DNA of 64,000 nt from Crotophaga sulcirostris (taxonomy: Eukaryota > Chordata > Aves > Cuculiformes > Crotophagidae). The DNA lies in the NCBI GenBank assembly GCA_013397455.1, contig VYZB01000014.1:308509-372508 (forward strand), read 5' to 3'. Below the pieces are notes generated by a model. It was not told the origin of the DNA. It saw nothing but the letters and a program-made list of their open reading frames with translations, and ran no database searches. A program made the translations under genes and the position numbers. Below are positions 1-12,159 of this stretch, in pieces. Positions within the stretch are counted from its first letter, which is position 1. The number at the start of each line of letters is the position of its first letter.

Positions 1-1808
1 CCTGTCACCAGGGCTTCGCGCACAGGTTGAGCAGGCAGTTGCCTAAGGCAGGACCTGCCCTGGGAGCAAAATGCAAACCAAGTGGCAGCTGTGGCCGTGC
101 AACTTTGTGCTCAGCCCAGGGGCTGTGCCTGTACCTGCCTGCTGAGTGCAGGTCTCCCCTCTCACAGCCCCTTTCTCAGATGCTTCCTTACTCCACCTCC
201 CTGTAGCAGAACCGTCCCTTTGAAGATGACTGCTACAGGTGCAGCTGTGGCAACCCAGGGAACAGGCAGGCAGGAACGGGATTTTCCATGGGAAGGTGTA
301 GAGCGGCACTGCTCGTATGGCAGTTTTCCATCAAGACCAGACCTCATCAGGCTCCCAGACGCATGATGTCTCCCACATTCCTGGAGGAGATCTGCCCTTC
401 TTTCGTTCCCTCAGTTCCTGAGAAGCAATTCTGCTCCCAGAGAGCTGGAACTGCCTCTGGTTGTGGGGGTTGTATAGCTGTAGGATAGGAACGGTGCTTT
501 CTTAAGGAGAGTGAGCCTTGGACTTCCATCTGTTTATGGACTGATGTGCTGGTTTGAAAAAAGCACTTACATCTTCAATGGGTTACAATAAGCAAATGTG
601 AGTTTTTCACTGCAGGGCTATCTTGTTCAGGACACCTTCTATGGCTGCTTCTTCTGCCACACCTCAGCTCCACTGTCTGCAGCATTTCTGCACTGACCCT
701 GGGCAGTCTCTGGGGAAGACATGGATGGAACTGCTGGAGGGGTAGTGTTTGTTTTGGAATAAATATATATTTTCAAAATAAGTTTCCCTACCAGATTTTA
801 AGACATCTAAATAATTATTTTCTTTGAGATGAATCCCTACCACCCCCTTCCCTGTAGCATTCTTGCTTGAATTTATTTTCCGTGAAAAAGAGACTTTAGA
901 GGTCTAACAATATTGCTTTGGAAAATGGTTCATTTGCAGTTAGGGGTAAAGAGATTATTTTGACTTTTCAATCCTTCAGTCTGGGGGGAAATTCTCTCCT
1001 CGACAGAGATGGGACACCGTGCCTTGTATACCATTTAATTTATGTCTCCTCAAGCTGCTGTAGCTGATGATACCACTGCCATGCATCCACTTCCCACATT
1101 TGTAGGGAAGCCTTTAGCTTTTGGGACCCATTCAGCCTAACCTTTGAAACTTGGATTTGAGGTGAGCATCCTAGCGTGAGGTCAATCCCTGTCTCCAGAC
1201 AGCTTTCAGCCCTCACTCTCTTTGCAGTAGTCCCAGTTTCCTTGGTGCACTGTGGGTTTGAGTGCAGGAAATCTGCCAACAGCAATGCCACAACCATCAC
1301 CCTGTCTCCCTACCCTTCTGAACATAAATTCTTCCCCACTAAGATGGAAATAATTTAAAAAGAGAGATAGGAAATGTGAAAACAGATTCCTAGAAGGTCA
1401 GATAATCACGCTGTAAGGAGGTCTTTTCAATGCAAGTTGGAAAACACTTTGAAAACACTTCAATAAGCATCACCCTGTTATCTCTGAATGCAGAGATTGG
1501 TGTGGCGAATGGTAGCCAGAATTTGCCAAGATGTGGCTGTCCTTCGCCATGTCCCACCCTGTATTCTGATAGGCACCGGCCTCCTGGATAATCCAATGAC
1601 TTGAGGGGGCCTTAAGACTGTTGGGATGTTCCAGAAGATTTGAAAAGCTGTGCAAACCAGCAGTGCCCTTCCACACATTCCTAAGCATATAAGATATAAA
1701 GTACATATATATAATCTCATCATGTATAGAGCTATATTGAATTAAGATAAACTGTGACCATTGTAAACATGTGACCATCCGAAGCTCATTTAAAAAAATA
1801 ATTTCAGA

Positions 1809-1829
1809 GCAAATTAAAAAATAATTTGC
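1809..1829. repeat. Perfect inverted repeat with POU/homeodomain-like half sites
   Basis: The arms are GCAAATTA (1809-1816) and TAATTTGC (1822-1829), exact reverse complements around a spacer of five A residues. Each arm contains an ATTTGC/GCAAAT word, which is most of a POU octamer, joined to a TAAT word. Inference: a symmetric site for a dimeric POU or homeodomain factor, or simply chance in an AT-rich context. Confidence 0.5.
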
Positions 1830-2582
1830 AGTTTAAAAAATTCACCCAAGCTGTTAGTAGACTGAGTCTGATTTCACAGCAGAGAATAGAAAAAGTCAGC
1901 AAAGTTTACATTGGAAATAAGATTCAGTTTTTTCACTATGAGTGTAATTAATAATTGAAACAGCCTAAAGGAAGAAGTGGCAGATTCGCCATGAATGGGG
2001 TGTTTAAATCAATGGGGGATATCTCCTAAAGACTCATAAAGTGAAATTCCAGTTGTTCTGTTAGAGAGCAAATAGAAAAAAACCATTAAATATCTCTTTT
2101 GTCCTTGATCCTCTGTAAGGTTTAAAACCACCAGTTTCCTTGAGCTGCAGGACACTGAAAACTTTTTGTAAAATGAAATGTAAATTATTTTTGTGCTAAA
2201 CCTAAATATTTTGGAGTTTTTAGATCTCTGCATCTTCCCTATTTATGTATATTTTCCCCTTACATGAATTTTTTTTTATATCTCAGCCTTTTACATTGGT
2301 CTTTTGTGCCCCTTCTACGCTGTAATCATTTCTTCATCGTAATTCTCTCGTTGCTATGTGATGCTCCACTACTTGTGTTTTTCTTTGATTTAGCTGTTAG
2401 TATTGTTTTAACTCTCCACTTTCTGTGCTTGCCAGTACTTTCCAGTAAATGTATAAAAAAGAATAGGCTATTTTTTCTCAAATAACAAGAAAGATTCATT
2501 ACTAAATACTGAATAAATTGCAATTGCACTTAGAGCTGTAAAGAACAACTGTGCTCACCTGCACAGTCTAACTTGGTTTAAC

Positions 2583-3227
2583 CTAGTCACTCCTTCCTGA
2601 AATAGCCCTTTTCCTCTCAGCAGCCTGAAGTTCCCTGTCTGCTTCATCAGAACTGGAGAGGGAATTATTTGGGTCAGTTTGACTTTGCATTTCAGAATTC
2701 ACTCTTTGAAATAGATTCAGTAAAACATGACAATATCTGAAACTTATTGTTTGGAAAAGCTGATGAAGTGGTAGATTTTCAGCTGCTTGGTTTGATCTGA
2801 GTTGCAGGTGGGCTAAACCCATTATTCCTGAGAAAGTTTCTGAGCAACTCAATTTGACTGAATTTTCTGATCCTAGGAGAACTTGCAGTGGGGAGCAGCC
2901 TTCTGAGCAGGCCCTCTGTAGCTGGAAAGGATCTGCAGCTGTGCGATACTCCTGGCAGGTCCTGGGCAGGTCCTGATGATGAGATGACTGTTTCCCTACA
3001 GGTGATCTCAGGCTCTCATCATTTCTCTTGCTAATCACACTGATGGTGGGCAGCTTCCCAGTTACTACTGGCTTTACAGCCAGGAGGTACATTAAGTAGC
3101 CTGCGTGGGCCTTGGCATATTCCTGCCCTGTTTGTCTCCTCAGAGCAGTTTCATTGGTTCCTATGCCACTTGGGAGCATGGAGAAGGGAGAGGGAATCAC
3201 TCTCTCTGCTAGGCTTGTTCTCAGCAT
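2583..3227 (-). other. 214-codon open frame, probably not a gene
   Basis: An uninterrupted minus-strand frame starts with ATG at 3227 and ends at 2583. The predicted product has a polar, serine- and glutamine-rich carboxyl third (ending with an acidic then basic stretch, SSSDEADRELQAAERKR) and no signal peptide, membrane segment or domain that I recognise. It could be one long exon of an unknown bird transcript, an open frame inside a long non-coding RNA, or chance. No promoter or polyadenylation context stands out. Confidence 0.12.
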
Positions 3228-5741
3228 TGTGCTTCCCTCATTTGGAAGAGGGTGCCACCACAGTGCCCCACAGCTTTAGCTCTCTGCTGACCCCTAACAG
3301 CGTGTGCAGTTGGCACAGGCCAGGCAGAGCAACAACGCAGAATCAAAGCTGTTGGAACTGCAGTCAGGGAAGCCTGCAAAGCAACATCATGGAAAGCATG
3401 GGGGCTACTGGGGATACAGTTAAATTCCTGGCAGATAAGTGAAACAGCAGCATCAGGTCATAACCTATGCATCTGAGAGTCTGCTCCCTGCATGTCTTTT
3501 TTAGTAGATTTGCCAGCTCAGAAAACTCTTCTCAAATTCCAGTTGCAATTGTATAATTCCGGTTGCAAACTCCTATCCTCAAGAGCAGCCCTCAAACCCC
3601 TGCTGTATCAGCTTCACACTAATTGCTTAACTGATGCTCACTTAGGCTAATGGATACTAAATATTGCAGAGCATTCCTGTTGCACTCAGCAGATCGCTTT
3701 GGCAAACTGAGCTTTGGAAACTAAGTGCAGCACCCACCTGCCTTGCCTGCAGGAACAGAGCACCAGCTGCATTCAGGTGAGAACAGGAGGTATCTGAGGT
3801 TTCCCATGCCCTTGGAAGGCATAGGGGGAAAGTTTTAGAAACCTTAAAACATAGCATGTTAACTAGTGACATTGCACTCTGTTGGAAACAGCCTGGAAAG
3901 GGCAGTGCTGAGGACATAAAGACAGCTTTGTGACCAGTGAGGAAGCAAATACTCTGTAATACTGAGAGCTAGTTTACCAGCTAATTATCAACTGCTCATT
4001 TATCAGCTGTGTTTAGGGAAGGGCAGATCACACCCAGCTCACCTGTGGCAAATATTTTATTATGATAAACAGCCCTGTGCTCAGCTCCTGCTTGTTTAGG
4101 GGGCTCTTTTTAGAGTACCAGTCATTTCATTTAGCTGCTTAAAAGGGGACCTAAGTTCTTTTAACTGCAGGGGTCATCCCTATTTAAACAGCACTTGTAT
4201 AACTTGCTAGGCCTTTTCTCCCTGTCCCACTGCAGGACTCCTTTTTTTCTTGGTGCCTTTTTTCCCAGTTTGCTTTTCCAGGGCTTGTTCTGTATATGTG
4301 GGAGAGCTGCCTGGCAGATGCTGGTTTATAACTGACTGTGATCTTGGTCTCTTCAGCTGGTGTGCATTGCTGAGCTTCGTTCTTACTACTACAGTGGGTT
4401 AAGGTAAGCTTTGAGCACTTGTGTTTTTTTTGGAAAACAGAGAATGCCAAGTTACTTTTTCTAGCAGTAAGTACACTTCAGTTTTCCTCTGTAATCCCAT
4501 CATCTTCTTGCAGCTGTCTCCTGTGTACAGAGACTGCATGTTCCTTGCTGTAGTAGGTGACTTCAGACCAGTGTGTCCGCTTCTGATAATGCGCCTCGCT
4601 TTGCTTGCTTAGTGTGAATTACCTTGGAATAATGGGGCAGACACTTGCGTGGTGGTGAAGGTGCCTGTTGAGCAGAGCTTCTCCTTGTGTAAACAATGGC
4701 AGCATCAGAGCTGCCCTGCACACCCCAGTGCAGACAAATGAGTCTGTGATTACTGAATTTCTTCCTGTAAATGAAAGGTATGAATGCTTGGTGCACTGCA
4801 TTGCTATGGCCAGTTAAGATAGCTGCAGATGGTTTCGTCCTTTTCTCTTCAGCTTCACCCTATTTTTGCATTTGTTCAGAGAGGCTTCTGAAAGTGTTGG
4901 ATGTTAGGCAGGCACCTCAGGCCATTTATCCCAGAGAGTTGCTTCTTGCTCAGCCTACAAAGATCACAGTTGCTCCGAACAACTTAATCAATGTGTATCT
5001 GAGCCTGTACAGACAACATTTTGCATTTAATTGATGGGTGAGTTCTGGCAGTCACACTTGGCTCTAATTGTTGTTTCTTTTGTAAGTTAATTTTCATTGT
5101 TTATGAATGAAATGATTCTAAACTTCAAGTTCCTGGAAATGCTTGTTTGCAGCAATTTCCTTCGAGCACGTATTGTCCCAGCTGCATTTGTGTTTCTTTG
5201 GTTCAGTTACAGAAACTTATAAACATTCCTGAAAATGAGGGCTTGGACACTGAAATACAGCAGGGCAGCATGGGGAGATGACTCAGGCTAACGGAGGGTC
5301 TTGCTGTATAGACATAGCCAATGTACTGGAACAGTTTGAATTAGGCCTCCTTCTCTGCTATGTTTAAATACAACTTGCAATATTTCCCCACCATTTTCAG
5401 GCATTATTAGCACTTGCTGTATAAAGTATTAAACAGGTGCTCTCCATTTATCCACATTAATGATTCAGTGCAAACTTCTGCCTTCCCATTAATATCCACT
5501 AACCTCATTCAGTGATAAAACTTGATTTAGTCTCCAAATTACATCAGCACAAAATTTCTTGGAGCAGCACTGCCTAATAGTTCAGGGCTACGTGAGCTGT
5601 TATGATAGCCAAATAGCAACAGAGGCAGCATCCTTCTTGGAGGCTTGGTGGAAAAAAGAATCAATCCGGCGCATAAAGAGAGGCAAATAAATTGCTAAAC
5701 AGTATAATCCAATGATACCATACATCTCAGAAATGAGGGCC

Positions 5742-6650
5742 TCAAAAATCGATAGAAATTGAAATTGAAAAGGGACAAATTGTAGTTGTCCGGCTACAGG
5801 TACGTTGAAGGACTTTCATGTGAAGGCTGGGCTTTGAGAATGGGAAGGGAGGTTGGCTCTGGGTAAGGGGGGGCACCTTGCCAGGAAAAGGTGGTGCTAT
5901 CCACGTTGCAGGGGCTGTGGGGAGAGCAGAAGGCAATAAAGCTTTCTGGGATTTGAGGGGCTGCTGCATCATTGCTTTTGCCTCTTGGCAGCTTTCCTCT
6001 ATTTGGAGGCAGGAGTGAGAGCAGAGCAGACTGCTGAGTGCCCGGGCTTTGTTTGAGTGGGAGAGTGAGGTGTTGGGTTTGGGGCCTCTGTAGCTACACA
6101 AATTCATCCTGCCGTGCCTAAGCTGCATTTGCAGTGTCGGGGATCTGTAGCCCCCAGCAATCCTGTAGCAGACATCCCTTGGTTGTGCCTGTGCTGAAGT
6201 TGGCATGGGGCACGGGGGCTTGCTGTGTGCTCTGGGTGAAGTAGACCATGCTGGGATTGTCACTGACCTGTGGGTTTGATGTGAAAAAACCCATTTCCCC
6301 GCATTGAACAGCGCACTGACCCATCTCCCCAAGGACAGTCTTGAAGCTAATATAATGTGGATTTTGTTGCTTTTTTTTCCCCCTCCCTTCATTGTTCTTC
6401 CCTTTCTCATGCACTGGTGGGTGCAGGTTTTGATGCTAGGATTGCTGAGTGGTGGGTGCTTAGGGAGCCACCAGACTTCTTTAATTTTTGTTCTGGTTTT
6501 GCATTTTTTAAAAAATGCTGTTAAAATCCCAATCCTCCTACAGAGCATGAGCAGACCCAAGCTGCGCTGCTTGCTATCTCCGATCTGTTTTCTGCCCTGC
6601 ATGCTTTCCTTATTACTCCCTTCAGAGTGTGCTGGCAGCAGTTCAAGCAT
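5742..6650 (-). other. 302-codon open frame, longest in window, coding status doubtful
   Basis: This is the longest uninterrupted frame of the window, reading leftwards from an ATG at 6650. The product would be basic, with a lysine/arginine-rich segment around residues 45-95, a proline- and serine-rich segment around residues 225-285, and a simple ISISISIDF end that comes from a short GAAATT-type repeat in the DNA. There is no signal peptide, membrane helix or known domain. A 166-codon frame overlaps it on the opposite strand (6304-6804), which suggests that local base composition, with few stop-type triplets, is responsible. I treat it as a non-coding frame unless transcript or protein data say otherwise. 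Confidence 0.12.
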
Positions 6651-6780
6651 GGCTTGTCCTTCTTGGTTTGCAGCGGCCTGCTGTCTCCAAAGGTCTGTGA
6701 GAACAGTAGGGTCATTGCCTCAGTGCTGTAGCAGTTCCTCTGTGTGTCCTGATAGAGCTGCATGCGTTTTTGAGACAAAC

Positions 6781-6852
6781 ATGGAAAAAAAAATAAAGAA
6801 ATAAGAAAAGGAAAAAAGAGAGAAAAAGGCAGAAATAAGTAGAGAAATAAAT
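6781..6852 (+). repeat. Purine-rich low-complexity tract
   Basis: About 70 bases are almost entirely A and G, made of imperfect GAAAA, AATAA and GAGA units. It is a simple polypurine tract and explains the F/L/S-rich open frames predicted on the opposite strand. Confidence 0.85.
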
Positions 6853-7365
6853 GCAAGGTAGACACCTGGCAAAGGAAGGAAGAACCAAATAATCCAGGGA
6901 GCGACTTGGACAGTCTGAGCCCAGTGATCCTGTTGAATTGCATTTGCTGTCTCCCAAATGGTATAATTTAAAATCATTTGCTGCAGTTTTAGGCGAGAAT
7001 TATTAAATGAATATTAATCAGTCATTAAATTCTGTGAAGCTGCTTCTTCGTTCTGGGCTGAATGAGGCCATTTAGCTGTGGTGTATTCAGCATGTTAATG
7101 TCTCTGAGAAGTTCTTCCCTGCCAGAGCCGTGTGAGGCACTCGGTCCTCGTAGTGGCAGCAGAGGTGGGCGCCGTGGAGTCTGACCACTCGCAGTCCTTT
7201 CAGTTCCTACAAGCAGCAAATGCCTGCAGTTTGATGAAGTATCAGTCCAGCCTTGACTTCAAGTCCTTCTCTACCTGCACTGAAACCAGGATGTTCCCTT
7301 CTACTTAGGAAAGATTAGATTAAAATACTTTCCTTCTTCCCTTTCTGTATGCCGCAGGCCAGCGT

Positions 7366-7977
7366 TTATCTTGCCTTGCTTCTGGTGCATTCAGCTCCCA
7401 ATCCTGATTCCCATGGCAGGAAAAGAGTCTTGTCCTGCTCCTGAGTCGTGCAGAAGCTGAAATATTGAGGGGGAAGCTGCAGATATCTTAATGATGGAAG
7501 TATTTTTGCTGCCAAGACAGCAAAGACATTGCTCATGAAGGAGCAGATGCCAACGGTTGTTTGGAAAATAGTCCCTTCAGAAGAAGAACATCTCTCTGCT
7601 TGACCTGTACCCTGTGTGTGTTTGCTTTCTGGCACTGTGCTCTCTCCACATGTAGGAGGCAGCAAGTTGCTCAGGAGTGGCATGGGGTGGGGAGTAACTG
7701 ACTGTGGCCTGGTGCCACCCATGACCCTGCAGGGACATGCTGCACACCCAGAACCTACTCCCGCTGCAACTTTGGGTGCTTTCTTCGCCTTGGAGAAACT
7801 TTGATACCACAGAAAAGGCCTTTGGGTATTTAACTCCAATGAGATGTGCAGATCTAGAGGAAGCTGTGGAAGGGCTTTCTGGATATGTGGGACACTGTTA
7901 GCATTTGTGACATTGCTTAGGTTGTGGCTAAAAGCATTCCTTGGACACACTGTCAGAGTGCTCACCCAGAGCAACAC
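7366..7977 (-). other. 203-codon open frame, probably not a gene
   Basis: A minus-strand frame runs from ATG at 7977 to a stop at 7366. The product is mixed in composition, cysteine- and proline-containing, with no recognised domain or targeting signal. It lies 0.7 kb upstream (in its own direction) of the 302-codon frame on the same strand, so both could in principle sit on one minus-strand transcript, but I see no splice or promoter evidence that joins them. Confidence 0.1.
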
Positions 7978-9297
7978 AGAGTGCTAGTTAATTACCTCAC
8001 GGGGTACTGTGTTGGTGGCTTGTGGGGTTCTTTCTTACTGTTTAAGTGGGAGAAGGAGTAAGGCTCACATCTCGCTGGCATGTGTGAAATGTATTTGTGT
8101 GTGTGTGAATTTTATCTAAGGACAGGGTGGCAAGTTTTCTCTAGTCTAATCCTGTAACAGTTCTGCAGGTGATAAAAGGTAGAGTGCTTGTAGTAGTTTT
8201 TTAAGGTCTCTTTAATGTGTGTTTCACTGAGAAGGTTTTTTTTTCCACCCTTATCAGCCCTTCTTTTAATGATACATAGAGGGAATAAACCAGAAGGAAG
8301 CCACTAAGCGCATGCAGGAAAAAAATTAACACATTCTCTTGCTCTAAGGCCTAAAAAATAATGAATCATTAAACCTTGAAGTCACATTGACATTACCAAA
8401 TGGGTTTGAAATCAGCTTGGGCCTGAGAAGCTATAGAAAACCTGCCAAGTGACTAAAACAGATACTGATGGTGAGGTAAGAAATTGGAAACATCTATTAA
8501 CCAGACGCAGCTTTCCATTTCCTAAAAGTTATTGGTTGGAGTAGTGCAGCACTTCCCCGGTGCGCATGTGCTGCGGGGGACGGCCACAGGCAAAACCTAG
8601 TTAACCGAAAACATCGCAATCAATAACAAGCACTGTTTTCCATTTACTCCCGGGTTTTAGGGGTTTATTTTGTTGCAGCAGCAGGAGGCATCAGTTCAAT
8701 ATCAATTCACCTTCTGGGTGGGGAAAGGGATACAGATATCGGCTTTTAATACGTGATGAAGTTTGTGGCAACAGTAAGCTTACTAAAATATGGACCGAGT
8801 GCTGTTTAGTGCAACGTGGGACACTGGCTAATTCCATGTTCAGTAAATAGGCAAAGCAAGATCTGTTTTGATATCACGTTTTCTAGCCAGGAACAAGGAA
8901 GGGCTTATTTCCCATTTAGTCCTTTCTCTTGTCAAATCACTGAATAACAGCATTTCCTATTTAGCGGCTGAATTGAAGCTTGACCTCCGATAGAGGAGTG
9001 TTTTGTTCATTGGAGGGGGTGCTTCAGACCAAGGGAGGAATGTCATGTCTGCGTTTTTCGTGTAGATGATGAAGAGCCATTACCTGTCTTGAGTATTTGT
9101 GTACTGTGGTGTGCTTCACACCTGCTGTTCGGCACCGTTTAGCGCTGTTGCATGTGTTTTGCATGGCCCTTCAGCTTTGGGAACATCTTGTGGCCAGGTT
9201 TGGGGGAATCTGGCCTTGATGCCCGCTAAATGGGCATCTGTTTGTATCTGTTGGTTTTATGAAGAACAACAGAAATCCCTCCTGTGGGTGATGTATT

Positions 9298-9473
9298 AGG
9301 CTGGTCAGGCACTGGCAGAGGCTGCCCAGGGAGGTGGTTGAGTCACCATCCCTGGAGGTGTTTAAAAGACAGGTAGATGAGTTCCTCAGGGACATGGTTT
9401 AGCAGAGGACAGGTACGATTGGACTTGATCTCAAAGATCTTTTCCAACCAGATGATTCTATGATTCTGTGATT
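9298..9473 (+). mobile_element. CR1 LINE, 3' end, 5'-truncated
   Basis: The sequence carries the CR1 3' hallmarks in order: the 'GGTCAGGCACTGGCAGAGG' segment coding for the end of ORF2, the conserved GGGACATGGTTTAG stop region, GGACTTGATCTCAAAGATC, CTTTTCCAACC, and a tail of ATTCTATG-type octamers ending near 9473. It is 5'-truncated, as nearly all bird CR1 copies are. It closely resembles the copy at 42945-43309 and so belongs to the same subfamily. Confidence 0.95.
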
Positions 9474-10467
9474 AGTGTGCGAATCTGTGAATGACTTAAA
9501 TCAGCAACGCAGAACTGAGCTGGGGCTGGGTGGAGGATGTCTTCATTGTCGTGCTTCTCATGTGTAGACCTCTGGGATGGGGATGCCTTGGTGCAAGCAC
9601 CTCCACAGGGCACATTAAATATCCTACCCTGCTGACTGCAGCTATTACAGCCTTTGCATGGCAGCCGACAGCTCTCCACGTGCGAGTCTATTTTACCCTT
9701 CTCTTTGTGGAAGCTGATTGCCAGTTCAGTTGTTCTTTTCTGCCCATTTGAGATGGTAATGTGAGAAATGAGAACTGACAGTGCATTTTAAGTGCAAGCC
9801 CTGACCGAAATTGAGTATCCACACATCTTTGTGGAACAGTTTCAGCTTGGAGCAGGAAGAGAAGCACTGCTGTAACACTGACCTGGCTCTCGGGCTCTGC
9901 TTTTCAGAGGAAAATATACTGCACCAGAGAGTTAAGTCAGCAAAGCTTCTTATGACCTATATTCTAAAGGGAAAACCTGAGGCAAATGATTGCTGGGAAA
10001 AGAGGTTCATCAAAAGCAGAGAAATACAATATTTTCGGTCTCTTTCTCACAAAGAAAACCTATGTAAAATATAATAGAAGAAATGTTTTGCTGATTCTGA
10101 TCCCGGGGCAACAGAACATTAGCTGCCTGCCTGCCGCTCGTGTGCTCCCGTTGTGCTGGAAGAACATTCCCTTGAGTAGAGCTGTAAATGATCCATTTTC
10201 AGAGGAGAGTGCTGGCTGGCCACATCCTGCTGGATCCTGGAATCCAGGTGCTGAACTGTGTTAAAAAGTGTTAAAAATACATGCAATACTCTCCTTCGTG
10301 CTTTTTTTTTTCCCACTTAAGTGTCTGCAGTGGCTGTAGCAGAGATCCTGTCTGGTTATGAATGCACTGCGCACTGGGGGTGTGAGTGTACATCTGTGTG
10401 TTTTCTTTTGGAATTTCAAATTAACACCAATTGCAAAATGGATTGACTAGGAGAACATATAAGCAAT

Positions 10468-10488
10468 AACCTCATAACTTATGAGGTT
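10468..10488. repeat. Perfect palindrome, 10-bp arms, 1-nt centre
   Basis: The left arm AACCTCATAA (10468-10477) and right arm TTATGAGGTT (10479-10488) are exact reverse complements around a single C. The pairing stops immediately outside the arms. It could be a binding site for a symmetric dimer or a cruciform seed, or chance; the exact match is seen directly. Confidence 0.8.
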
Positions 10489-10849
10489 TAATCTGGGTTT
10501 AGAAAATGTCTCTTGCTGTAAGGCCTTTGCTGAAGGCTTCTAAAACTTCTTTCCACTGATCTAGATGCAATTTCATTTATTTTCTTCCCTGGTCTCTGGG
10601 CTGGCTGCCATTCCAATAACCAGTCGTTTTCCTTTCTTTGTCACTAAGGCAGTATCGGGCATGATATTGTCCTGCTGGTTGGTTGCACCCTGTTTGACAA
10701 GTTTAAGTACCATGTGTTTTACTGTCCCTAATTTTTTTTTTTTGTGCTTGTCACTAAACTCAGCTGATGGCATTTTTCCCATTTGGTCCAAGCTGTGACT
10801 TCAGATTTCTCTTCACATGCCTTTGGAGGACAGAAATGGGTAGATTATA

Positions 10850-10866
10850 GTCTATAGGCTATAGAC
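10850..10866. repeat. Perfect palindrome, 8-bp arms, 1-nt centre
   Basis: GTCTATAG (10850-10857) is followed by one G and then CTATAGAC (10859-10866), an exact reverse complement. It has the same architecture as the palindrome 370 bases upstream, but a different sequence. Confidence 0.8.
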
Positions 10867-11659
10867 ATATTCACTTTGGGATAAATTTGAAGATATTGAA
10901 ATTATTTTCATGAAAAAACCCCACACTTCTGAAATGGAAAAGGGGTGTTTTCCTTTAGGAGAGCAAAGAGCAATTTGGCACCTCCCAAGATATTTTCTGT
11001 TTTTGATGAAATGATGCAGGGCACAGAAATTGGACTTTTCTTATGGAAAACTTTTTCTCTTAAAAGTGTCACCCTTGCTGTATTTGTGTGGTGCTCATTG
11101 CTGCCCTATGGTTTGTCAGGGCACTCCTTTCTTGCCTCTGGTTATGCCTCCACTGGAACCACAGGAGAGTGAAGGACAGAAGCATTTAGCAGATTTTTCC
11201 TTATAACTTTGCAAGATTTATTGATTTCATATAGAACAAGGCTTTGATCATTATCTTTCTAAAGCGATAGAATTTGCTTTATTCCGACTTGGGAATATGA
11301 TTTAAATTTGCTTGTCTTTTCCATATCGTGCACTGTATGTCTTCTGGCACGTGCTTTCAAGTTTTAAAGTTTGATTTATTGTAATTTATTACCTAGAAGG
11401 TGTTCTTAAATTACTGCCTCAATAATAAAATCTACTAAAAATTCTGAGGTTTTATCATATCATACCTGTGTTTGACACCGAATTGATCTGACAGTATTAT
11501 TACATGTTTTTGACAGGCTTATTTGAAATCCTTAAATCCCAGTTCCGTCTTTGTTTCATTACTGTAATGTCTTGTGATCAATTATCCACTTAGGAAGACC
11601 CAAGTGTCTGCCAGTTGGGTTTCCAGAGAGGCATTCGCTTCAGCATCAGTTAAATAGAT

Positions 11660-12159
11660 TCATATTACCACAGGTTTAAAAAAACCGCCCTGCCCTGTCC
11701 TTGCAGAGAGTTGTGCACCAGCGCTCAGACACGCGTCTGCCTGGACTGGGCAGGTCTGGTGGCAGTGGGAAGCTTGTGAGGGGCCTGGAGTCTCTCCTCC
11801 TCCTGACAACATGATGTTTCTGTATGGAAACTGGGAAAAGTTGCTCCAGTTTGCTTCCATTGGTTCCGACTGGATTCGGTTTGGGGAATGGAGTTGGTGG
11901 TCCCCTTGCAAAGCGAGTACCATGGTGGGGCTGATGTCCCTGGAGGAAGGGGCTGGCCTTGCTGCCAGCTGGACCTCTCTGTCCCAGCACCAAGGAGTGC
12001 CTCCAGCTGTCTGCCAGCGTGCCCTGGGCACAATGTCTGCTGGGCCTGGGCTTGGTTTCTCCCTGCTCGTGGCTGTCTGCTGCAGTGAGGAGCTGCTGCT
12101 GCTCTGCTGTCTGCCCAGCACTCACTTGGATTGAAAAGGGCAAGATCTGGGATGTCCAT
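11660..12159. other. GC-rich, stop-poor patch with overlapping open frames on both strands
   Basis: Within about 500 bases all three minus-strand frames (144-155 codons) and two or more plus-strand frames are open. This happens because TTA, CTA, TCA, TAA, TAG and TGA words are scarce while CTG/CAG-type words are common. No frame looks like a known protein and none stands out from the others, so I call composition, not coding. A single conserved exon hidden here cannot be excluded. Confidence 0.5.

Larger units (their letters stand above)
1..9297. other. Unique non-coding DNA, no gene recognised
   Basis: I see no exon with a recognisable protein domain, no RNA gene and no clear mobile element in this stretch. 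It holds mixed unique sequence, an AT-rich block around 1.73-2.25 kb, three long minus-strand open frames that are entered separately, and a purine-rich low-complexity run near 6.8 kb. The interval 5.38-5.76 kb and the interval 8.34-9.06 kb are AT-rich, low in simple repeats and carry several homeodomain-like TAAT and ATTA words, so they could be regulatory. This is a judgement from appearance only. Confidence 0.6.

Noticed and set aside
6304..6804. 166-codon plus-strand open frame.
   Set aside because: It overlaps the longer minus-strand frame, is leucine/cysteine-rich without a domain, and runs into the purine-rich tract; it looks like a shadow frame.
11660..12159. Several overlapping open frames on both strands, suggestive of an exon.
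   Set aside because: All frames are open together because stop words are rare in this GC-rich patch; no single frame is favoured.
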